From the IMG/VR virus record IMGVR_UViG_3300017759_000022, positions 1 to 36,496 of that record: a stretch of 36,496 nt of DNA. The stretch is one strand, 5' to 3'. Position numbers and translations under genes: made by a program. This DNA comes from a virus. Under the pieces are notes generated by a model. The model ran no database searches and was not told the origin of the DNA. It saw only the letters and a program-made list of their open reading frames with translations. Of the stretch, positions 1-4,052 are shown one piece after another. How positions within the stretch are numbered: the first letter of the stretch is position 1; each line of letters begins with the position of its first letter.

Positions 1-8
1 CATAGGAC

Positions 9-22
9 CAGTTTATAAACTG
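9..22. repeat. 14-bp perfect palindrome upstream of first promoter
   Basis: CAGTTTATAAACTG reads the same on both strands. It lies about 36 bases upstream of the -10 box at 58-63 and directly upstream of a GC-rich hairpin. Its position would suit an operator or protein-binding site, but nothing else in the sequence identifies a binding protein. A chance palindrome in AT-rich DNA is possible. Confidence 0.35.
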
Positions 23-30
23 TCACATGG

Positions 31-50
31 CCTCACCATCGGTGGGGTCT
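31..50 (+). terminator. Hairpin with short T-rich tail, possible terminator of an upstream gene
   Basis: CCTCACC (31-37) pairs with GGTGGGG (41-47) around a 3-base ATC loop, with one G-U pair, and is followed by TCTTT. The T tract is short and interrupted, so termination may be weak. The hairpin also sits exactly 10 bases before the -10 box at 58-63, so it could belong to the promoter rather than to a terminator. Confidence 0.4.
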
Positions 51-57
51 TTGTGTG

Positions 58-63
58 TATAAT
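58..63 (+). promoter_or_regulatory. -10 box (TATAAT) of a likely early promoter
   Basis: A perfect TATAAT lies 33 bases upstream of the ATG at 91. The expected -35 position (about 35-40) falls inside the hairpin and shows no TTGACA-like match, so the promoter is weak or needs an activator. The leader after it resembles the leader after the promoter at 413-441. Confidence 0.45.
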
Positions 64-90
64 AGTAATATACAAACACAGGTAACACAC

Positions 91-276
91 ATGAGAAACG
101 GATTAGATCAACCTTACACAGGATTAACACAGGACCAAGTGCATGATCTAAACATGAAATTATATGACCTTATCCAGTCTTTAGAGTATAAAGTAGACGC
201 ACCTGACTTGCATAATGCACTTCAGATAAACCTCGGTTGGTTTGAGATGAGAGACGTAGCCCTAGATGAATTCTAG
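91..276 (+). CDS. Small protein of unknown function, 61 aa
   Basis: The product begins MRNGLDQPYTGLT and ends RDVALDEF. It is acidic and predicted mainly helical, with the segment HDLNMKLYDLIQSLEYKV followed by LHNALQINLGWFEM; there is no signal peptide or membrane segment. I chose the ATG at 91 over an in-frame GTG at 55, because the GTG lies inside the -10 region at 58-63 and could not be transcribed from that promoter. The family is not recognised. Small genes of this type are common in the early or middle regions of marine T4-like phages, often in host takeover, but nothing here shows a function. Confidence 0.7.
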   Translation: MRNGLDQPYTGLTQDQVHDLNMKLYDLIQSLEYKVDAPDLHNALQINLGWFEMRDVALDEF

Positions 277-278
277 GG
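260..278 (+). other. Inverted repeat over the stop codon of the 61-aa gene
   Basis: CCCTAG (260-265) and CTAGGG (273-278) are perfect inverted arms around a 7-base loop, and the second arm contains the TAG stop. There is no U tract, so a classical terminator is unlikely. It could stabilise a 3' end or be chance. Confidence 0.3.
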
Positions 279-412
279 TATTTGCAGGTATTTGCGTTTT
301 AGGGGGTTGTTATATAAAAACCGATACAGCTAACCTACAACGAACCAAAACCGAGAGCCATATATTATTCGTATTTAAAAAAAATTCAGTATATAAAAAA
401 TGCCCCAGTAGG

Positions 413-441
413 TTGACTCTGGGCAGGGGTTGTGTTATACT
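413..441 (+). promoter_or_regulatory. Strong sigma-70-like promoter with extended -10
   Basis: TTGACT (413-418) is separated by 17 bases from TATACT (436-441), and the -10 is preceded by TGT, giving an extended -10 (TGn). The expected start is near 448. An imperfect inverted repeat, TGCCC-C-AG (401-408) with CTGGGCA (419-425), straddles the -35 box and ends 10 bases before the -10. The promoter would drive the small-gene cluster 468-2226, probably by host RNA polymerase early in infection. Confidence 0.75.
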
Positions 442-467
442 ATAGGAGTAAACAAACAGTAAAGCAC

Positions 468-566
468 ATGATTGAAGGAGTTGTATTAACACTTGTATTG
501 ATGACCTTTTGTATAGGTTCAGCAATCGGTATCGTAAACTATGGAACAAAGGGTAGGTTCTTTTAA
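468..566 (+). CDS. 32-aa single-helix membrane microprotein, unknown function
   Basis: This is the first ATG downstream of the promoter at 413-441. The product begins MIEGVVLTLVLMTF, with an almost uncharged core (residues 4-24) long enough to cross a membrane once, then a short basic tail (YGTKGRFF) expected to stay cytoplasmic. Its TAA overlaps the ATG of the next gene (TAATG), which supports real translation and coupling. The length and topology recall small membrane peptides such as the cytochrome b6f subunit PetN or phage lysis and inhibitor peptides, but I see no diagnostic residues for any of them. Function unknown. Confidence 0.65.
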   Translation: MIEGVVLTLVLMTFCIGSAIGIVNYGTKGRFF

Positions 567-850
567 TGGCGGTTTATAACGACTATGAGATTCGTATAAA
601 CATTAATCAGTTAATTGAGAAGAGGATCCCTTGTTGTGATCTTCTTCATCCTGATCATTGTTTAACAGAAAAGCAAGTGGCAGAGATAGCACATGATATT
701 CGTATGGATATTGACTTACATCCCATTTACAAGCAAGTGGATAGATCTATCATGCGGTATGTAGAAGCAGCTGGTATTGATAATAAAGAGCATTGGGTTG
801 AAGAGAAACTACTTGATCTTCCCGATGAAGAAGGTATATCTTTTGATTAA
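566..850 (+). CDS. Small protein of unknown function, 94 aa, paralogue of the next gene
   Basis: The start overlaps the preceding stop as TAATG, implying coupled translation. The product begins MAVYNDYEIRININQLIEKR, has a central LTEKQVAEIAHDI helix and ends in an acidic tail (DLPDEEGISFD). It aligns along most of its length with the 107-aa protein at 871-1194: the MA(V/I)Y start, the I-x-I/L-x-x-L-(I/V)-E-x-R block, the L-(T/S)-E-x-x-V-x-x-IA block, then Y-x-x-VD and I-x-x-(Y/F)V. It is soluble, with no known domain. The pair probably arose by tandem duplication. Confidence 0.8.
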   Translation: MAVYNDYEIRININQLIEKRIPCCDLLHPDHCLTEKQVAEIAHDIRMDIDLHPIYKQVDRSIMRYVEAAGIDNKEHWVEEKLLDLPDEEGISFD

Positions 851-870
851 GGAATTGTAAAGAGGACATT

Positions 871-1194
871 ATGGCGATATATAAGAATAACAGGATTGTT
901 ATTGATCTCACTGAGTTAGTTGAATGTCGAGTAAAAGTCACTGGACAGGAACTATCTGAGTATGAAGTTGAACAGATAGCGAGTGCATTACAGCATACTC
1001 TGACATGGGATAGTTTATACTTTATGGTAGATACTGCAATACTTGATTTTGTAGGTATGAATCCAATAGAGTATGGTAGTACAATGAATGAGAGTTGGTT
1101 ATTGGAGATCGAGCGTAACAAGAAGAAGTTCAAGATGGTAGATTTAAAAGGAGGGTCATGGACTATTCAAGTGCCACAACGGATAAAGGAGTAA
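871..1194 (+). CDS. Small protein of unknown function, 107 aa, paralogue of the previous gene
   Basis: It starts at the ATG at 871 after an AGAGGA ribosome-binding site. The product begins MAIYKNNRIVIDLTELVECR and shares the block order of the 94-aa neighbour (LSEYEVEQIA, YFMVDTAILDFV), but has a longer basic C-terminus (ERNKKKFKMVDLKGG...). The last 37 bases overlap the next gene in another frame, and that gene's Shine-Dalgarno sequence lies inside this one. No catalytic motif or membrane segment is visible. Function unknown. Confidence 0.8.
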   Translation: MAIYKNNRIVIDLTELVECRVKVTGQELSEYEVEQIASALQHTLTWDSLYFMVDTAILDFVGMNPIEYGSTMNESWLLEIERNKKKFKMVDLKGGSWTIQVPQRIKE

Positions 1195-1358
1195 AGTCTT
1201 ATCACATTTATTTCGAGGATAAGTGTTTGTTTAAGAACTTAACTGAGGAAGAGTTTGATTTGATATGGGCGAAGTTATATCGTTCGTATCATACAGATAG
1301 TTTGTCGTTCTCTTCTTGTGTGGGAGATGAGTGTAAGTTAGAGGAGCAGAGTTATTAG
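1158..1358 (+). CDS. Small protein of unknown function, 66 aa
   Basis: An AAAAGGAGGG sequence just before the ATG at 1158 is the strongest Shine-Dalgarno match in the cluster. The product begins MDYSSATTDKGVKSYHIYFED and contains NLTEEEFDLIWAKLYRSY, an amphipathic helix, followed by a Cys-containing acidic tail (CVGDECKLEEQSY). The final codons overlap the likely start of the next frame. The family is not recognised. Confidence 0.75.
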   Translation: MDYSSATTDKGVKSYHIYFEDKCLFKNLTEEEFDLIWAKLYRSYHTDSLSFSSCVGDECKLEEQSY

Positions 1359-1860
1359 TCACCCACTTGATGTACTTGATGAATATATTGATAAGTGGGT
1401 AGAACACCTACAGGAGCCAACTCCGAGTGGTATCTTTCGGTGTCCTTTTGCAAAGAAGGTTAGGGAAGAGAAACGTCTCAAGTTTAAAAAGGTATATGAC
1501 TATCTCTCTGCGTATGATTACTGGAATGCCGTATCAGAAGTCATACAGGGGTTTGATGACAGTTGTGATGTTCATATTGTTGTAGCTCATACGAACTATG
1601 AGATTGTGAATCCAGGCAACATGGGAGGGAGTGTCGATGCAATGAACTCTTTTCTTAATGCAATGGGAAGAGACTTATGGGTTGTGCCGAAGATGGATAA
1701 TCTTTTTACGATAGTCATGGTTCAAAAAATTACCGTTTTGGACAATGGGAGTCGTAAGCTGGAGGAACAGGGATATTATAATAATCGTTATTGTGAACAA
1801 CAGATGGAAATGATGGTCAATGGACGCAGAAGATTCAGAAAGAAGATAGATGGAATATAA
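1354..1860 (+). CDS. 168-aa protein with likely ATT start, possibly DUF1415-like
   Basis: The frame is open from 1342 to the stop at 1858-1860 and reads as sensible protein throughout. Its N-terminal part (HPLDVLDEYIDKWVEHL, then GIFRCPFAKKVREEK) lies upstream of any ATG, GTG or TTG: the first GTG is at 1606 and the first ATG at 1621. An AGAGGAG motif (1340-1346) is placed 7 bases before an ATT at 1354 that overlaps the upstream stop, the best candidate start; a +1 frameshift from the 66-aa gene or an assembly error are alternatives. The W-x-E...G...CPFAK-x-V pattern and the later D-x-MNSFLNAM segment recall the bacterial DUF1415 family (function unknown), a tentative match. The C-terminus is very basic (NGRRRFRKK). 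Confidence 0.65.
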   Translation: MSHPLDVLDEYIDKWVEHLQEPTPSGIFRCPFAKKVREEKRLKFKKVYDYLSAYDYWNAVSEVIQGFDDSCDVHIVVAHTNYEIVNPGNMGGSVDAMNSFLNAMGRDLWVVPKMDNLFTIVMVQKITVLDNGSRKLEEQGYYNNRYCEQQMEMMVNGRRRFRKKIDGI

Positions 1861-1869
1861 AAAAAATCC

Positions 1870-1891
1870 GAACGTAACGTTCAAAGTGAAC
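1870..1891 (+). other. Two mutually exclusive small hairpins
   Basis: GAAC (1870-1873), GTTC (1879-1882) and GAAC (1888-1891) are each 5 bases apart, so the central arm can pair with either flank. In DNA the first pair extends to GAACGT-A-ACGTTC. It lies in the only sizeable gap between small genes, just before the gene at 1917. It may be a regulatory element, or chance given the short arms. Confidence 0.3.
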
Positions 1892-1916
1892 ATTTAATTT
1901 TTATAGATAGCGTGAC

Positions 1917-2084
1917 ATGGAAAAACTTGAAACAATGCACCTAGACCTAGAGGTCAAGGAACTGGAATACATCTACGAATCAATTCAGTTTCGCCTCGAA
2001 AATGATAATCATCTATTATACCATCCTGATATTCGCAAAGATCTAGAAGATATGCTTGCGGAATGGGAAGATGAGTACCTATAA
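1917..2084 (+). CDS. Small acidic helical protein, 55 aa, unknown function
   Basis: The frame runs from the ATG at 1917 to TAA at 2082-2084. The product begins MEKLETMHLDLEVKELEYIY and ends DMLAEWEDEYL. It is rich in Glu, Asp and Leu and predicted to form a helical hairpin. No strong Shine-Dalgarno sequence precedes it. Its last codons overlap the next gene in another frame. Support comes from compact packing between neighbours and a coherent hydrophobic pattern. Not recognised. Confidence 0.55.
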   Translation: MEKLETMHLDLEVKELEYIYESIQFRLENDNHLLYHPDIRKDLEDMLAEWEDEYL

Positions 2085-2226
2085 CGTCTACATTGGCGAG
2101 AACTTAATTATGGAGAAAGTTCCCGATACTGACATTAAACATAAACTAGAATACATAACCGAATACTTTCGCCATTATCCTAGTGATGATCTCCGTACTC
2201 AAGAAATAAAAGTTGTTAAGAATTAG
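2071..2226 (+). CDS. Small protein, 51 aa, unknown function
   Basis: The ATG at 2071 lies inside the end of the 55-aa gene (14-base overlap) and is preceded by GGGAAG as a possible ribosome-binding site. The product begins MSTYNVYIGENLIMEKV and ends TQEIKVVKN. It alternates short beta-like and helical stretches and carries a C-terminal basic tail. It closes the small-gene cluster; the next gene has its own promoter. Not recognised. Confidence 0.55.
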   Translation: MSTYNVYIGENLIMEKVPDTDIKHKLEYITEYFRHYPSDDLRTQEIKVVKN

Positions 2227-2247
2227 AGACTATATAATATAACACTA

Positions 2248-2276
2248 TGGACAAATTGGTTTGACCGTGGTATACT
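2248..2276 (+). promoter_or_regulatory. Sigma-70-like promoter with extended -10 for the glycosyltransferase gene
   Basis: TGGACA (2248-2253, five of six consensus bases) is 17 bases from TATACT (2271-2276), which is preceded by TGG as an extended -10. The predicted start is near 2283, leaving a leader of about 16 bases before the ATG at 2299. The leader has no clear Shine-Dalgarno site. Confidence 0.65.
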
Positions 2277-2298
2277 TACTATGTAATTACAACATGTT

Positions 2299-3057
2299 AT
2301 GGCAAAAGGATTTACAGTAAAAGCTAATGCTCCGAAAGCGAAGAAAGTTGAAGATGACTTTAATCTAGAGGAAGCAAAAGCATTAGCAAAGGGTAAAGCA
2401 ATAGTATTCTGCCTGCCAGGCCGAGGAGTTTCTTATATTTTCCTAAAGAACTTCGTACAACTATGCTTTGACCTAGTTCAGAATGGTAGTTCCATTCAGA
2501 TCTCACAGGACTACAGTTCAATGGTGAACTTCGCAAGGTGTAAGTGCCTAGGTGCGAACGTTCTCAGAGGACCAGATCAGATTCCTTGGGATGGAAAACT
2601 TAAGTACGACTGGCAGTTATGGATCGACTCTGATATTGTATTCGATACAGAGAAGTTCTATCGTTTAGTATGGATGCAAAAGGATATCGCTGGTGGTTGG
2701 TACTGCACAGAAGATGGTAAGACAACATCTGTTGCACACTGGTTAGAAGAAGAGGACTTTGCAAAGAATGGCGGAGTGATGAATCACGAAACTATTGAGT
2801 CTATCTCTCGTAGACGTAAACCATTCACAGTTGACTACACTGGTTTCGGTTGGTTACTCGTCAAGAACGGTGTATTCGAGCACAAAGATATGAAGTATCC
2901 TTGGTTTGCACCTAAGATGCAAGTATTTGACTCAGGTGAAGTACAAGATATGTGTGGAGAAGATGTTTCATTCTGTCTCGATGCAAAAGAAGCGGGTATG
3001 GAGATCTGGATTGATCCTAAGATCCGTGTTGGTCACGAGAAAACGAGGATTATCTAA
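2299..3057 (+). CDS. GT-A-fold glycosyltransferase, 252 aa
   Basis: Probable nucleotide-sugar-dependent glycosyltransferase. After a charged, lysine-rich N-terminus (residues 1-30), a beta strand KAIVFCLPGRGV opens the fold. DSD at residues 110-112, in WQLWIDSDIVF, is the DxD motif that in GT-A enzymes binds the divalent metal and sugar nucleotide. CGEDVSFCLDAKEAG (219-233) carries the ED pair typical of the acceptor-side catalytic region, and VGHEK (244-248) supplies the histidine often found as a third metal ligand. There is no membrane segment. Related enzymes are common in marine T4-like phages, where they may modify DNA, host surface glycans or virion proteins; the substrate cannot be told from sequence. 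It has its own promoter and overlaps the next gene by TAATG. Confidence 0.8.
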   Translation: MAKGFTVKANAPKAKKVEDDFNLEEAKALAKGKAIVFCLPGRGVSYIFLKNFVQLCFDLVQNGSSIQISQDYSSMVNFARCKCLGANVLRGPDQIPWDGKLKYDWQLWIDSDIVFDTEKFYRLVWMQKDIAGGWYCTEDGKTTSVAHWLEEEDFAKNGGVMNHETIESISRRRKPFTVDYTGFGWLLVKNGVFEHKDMKYPWFAPKMQVFDSGEVQDMCGEDVSFCLDAKEAGMEIWIDPKIRVGHEKTRII

Positions 3058-3242
3058 TGACTTTAGACCAATTTGGAGCACTCAATGTGTGGCGAGTTGA
3101 AGAACTCACCACTCAGGGGTGGGAAGTTCAAGATGATAAAAGAGATAAAGGACTATCTCAAGAAAATGCAAAGGTTAGATTGGAATTTTACCTTGGCGAA
3201 GGTGTTTCTAAGGATAGATTAAGAGCTGTTCTAGATAAATAA
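3057..3242 (+). CDS. Small protein coupled to the glycosyltransferase, 61 aa
   Basis: The ATG overlaps the preceding TAA (TAATG). The product begins MTLDQFGALNVWRVEELTTQ, contains a charged centre (QDDKRDKGLSQENAKVR) and ends YLGEGVSKDRLRAVLDK. The C-terminal codons (LDK and stop) contain a late-promoter octamer, GATAAATA. The gene may act with the glycosyltransferase, given the overlap, but there is no domain evidence. Not recognised. Confidence 0.65.
   Translation: MTLDQFGALNVWRVEELTTQGWEVQDDKRDKGLSQENAKVRLEFYLGEGVSKDRLRAVLDK
3234..3241 (+). promoter_or_regulatory. T4-type late promoter octamer (GATAAATA)
   Basis: The octamer matches the T4 late consensus TATAAATA at seven of eight positions. 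It overlaps the last two sense codons and stop of the 61-aa gene and lies 26 bases before the ATG at 3260. Other units in the window have the same spacing. Confidence 0.6.
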
Positions 3243-3259
3243 AAAGAAAACGGTTAAAA

Positions 3260-3415
3260 ATGGCAGATTCCAATCCAAAATTAGCACCCCATAATGTCGA
3301 AAGTCAGGGATTTGCTAGTGGAAGTGTAAAAGGACAGTATGATGTGAGTGCTCAAGCAAGAAAAAAAGCTGCCGCAAACACAAATGAAGCACAATCTCCA
3401 CTCGCTGCTGGTTAA
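3260..3415 (+). CDS. 51-aa protein, single-gene late unit, unknown function
   Basis: The product begins MADSNPKLAPHNVESQ, has a Gly/Ser-rich middle (GFASGSVKGQYDVSAQ), a basic stretch ARKKAAAN and an Ala-rich end (SPLAAG). It is probably disordered, with no membrane segment or Cys. It stands alone between a late-promoter octamer (3234-3241) and a strong terminator (3435-3460), so it can be expressed late and separately. The position before gp25 and the timing suggest a virion or assembly role, which is inference. No match to a named family. Confidence 0.65.
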   Translation: MADSNPKLAPHNVESQGFASGSVKGQYDVSAQARKKAAANTNEAQSPLAAG

Positions 3416-3434
3416 AAAACATCTAAAAAACTCT

Positions 3435-3460
3435 AAAGACCCCTCAAAGGGTCTTTTTTT
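3435..3460 (+). terminator. Rho-independent terminator
   Basis: AAAGACCC (3435-3442) pairs perfectly with GGGTCTTT (3449-3456) around a 6-base loop, and the T run extends through 3460. This is the clearest intrinsic terminator in the left half and separates the 51-aa gene from the gp25 unit. Confidence 0.9.
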
Positions 3461-3463
3461 GTG

Positions 3464-3471
3464 TCTAAATA
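3464..3471 (+). promoter_or_regulatory. Late promoter octamer (TCTAAATA) of the baseplate unit
   Basis: TCTAAATA differs from TATAAATA at one base. It follows the terminator by three bases and lies 32 bases before the ATG at 3496. It would drive the unit 3496-14929 (46-aa protein, gp25, gp6 and the 3000-aa protein). Confidence 0.5.
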
Positions 3472-3495
3472 GAATTTGAATAGTATATTAGTCTG

Positions 3496-3636
3496 ATGAG
3501 ATTAGAGGATTGGGATAAATCTTACGAAGATTTTTACATTAACCCTAAAAAAGAAGAGAATGTATTGCGTGAAGTTGTCGGTGACGATACTAACGATGGT
3601 AAAAGGAAGCAAAACTTAAACGAATCTAACGATTAA
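3496..3636 (+). CDS. Small acidic protein upstream of gp25, 46 aa
   Basis: The frame runs from ATG 3496 to a TAA that overlaps the gp25 start (TAATG). The product begins MRLEDWDKSYEDFYINPKK and ends NLNESND; it is highly charged with aromatic residues in the first 15 positions and no membrane segment. Its placement between the late promoter and gp25, with a coupled start, argues that it is expressed. Function unknown; a small baseplate or chaperone-type protein is possible. Confidence 0.6.
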   Translation: MRLEDWDKSYEDFYINPKKEENVLREVVGDDTNDGKRKQNLNESND

Positions 3637-4052
3637 TGCCAAGTATTGACGAACAACTGAATCAAAGTCAACCTTTTAAGGATATTAGCTTATCATTTGC
3701 TAGACATCCTGTTACAGATGACATTGGAGTCTTCACAAATGAGAACTCTATCAAACGTGCTGTCATGAATTTGGTCAGAACTCGTCTTGGTGAGCGCTTT
3801 TACAACCCACTCGTAGGTAGTAAAATCGAAGATCAGATGTTTGAAGTCGCAGATTCCTCTATGGCCATGGAATTAGAGGATGATATTGAACTTTTACTTG
3901 ATAACTTTGAACCCAGAGTCACAAATATAGGTGTTAAGATCATATATCCGATGGATACTAACGACTTAACAGTAGAAATTTCCTACGACATCGTTGGAAT
4001 CACATCGCCCAGACAAAATATAGACTTCATTCTCCAATCAACTAGAATATAA
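3636..4052 (+). CDS. gp25: Baseplate wedge protein gp25
   Basis: A 138-aa protein of the gp25/GPW family; T4 gp25 is 132 aa. The family signature is clear: ENSIKRAVMNLVRTRLGER (residues 36-54), then NPLVGSKI (57-64), and the later EPRV segment. In T4, gp25 sits in the inner baseplate wedge with gp6 and gp53 and helps start sheath polymerisation; the same role is expected here. The family was once called lysozyme-like, but no lysozyme catalytic site is implied. Its start overlaps the 46-aa gene and its stop overlaps the gp6 start (TAATG at 4050-4054). Confidence 0.93.
   Translation: MPSIDEQLNQSQPFKDISLSFARHPVTDDIGVFTNENSIKRAVMNLVRTRLGERFYNPLVGSKIEDQMFEVADSSMAMELEDDIELLLDNFEPRVTNIGVKIIYPMDTNDLTVEISYDIVGITSPRQNIDFILQSTRI

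Noticed and set aside
55-276. Longer version of the first gene starting at GTG 55
   Set aside because: The GTG lies in the -10 region at 58-63, so the start could not be in the transcript from that promoter; the ATG at 91 fits better.
468-566. Assignment of the 32-aa peptide as PetN or another photosynthetic subunit
   Set aside because: Only size and topology match; no diagnostic residues can be aligned with confidence.
750-1133. 127-aa minus-strand open frame
   Set aside because: It is antisense to two well-supported + strand genes, rich in Ser/Leu/Ile as expected of a shadow, and has no promoter or ribosome-binding site.
1606-1860. Short 84-aa gene starting at GTG 1606
   Set aside because: The same frame is open and protein-like for about 80 further residues upstream, so this is a truncated view of the 1354-1860 gene.
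2213-2238. Promoter from TTGTTA and TATAAT upstream of the glycosyltransferase
   Set aside because: The spacer is only 14 bases; the pair at 2248-2276 has a 17-base spacer and an extended -10.
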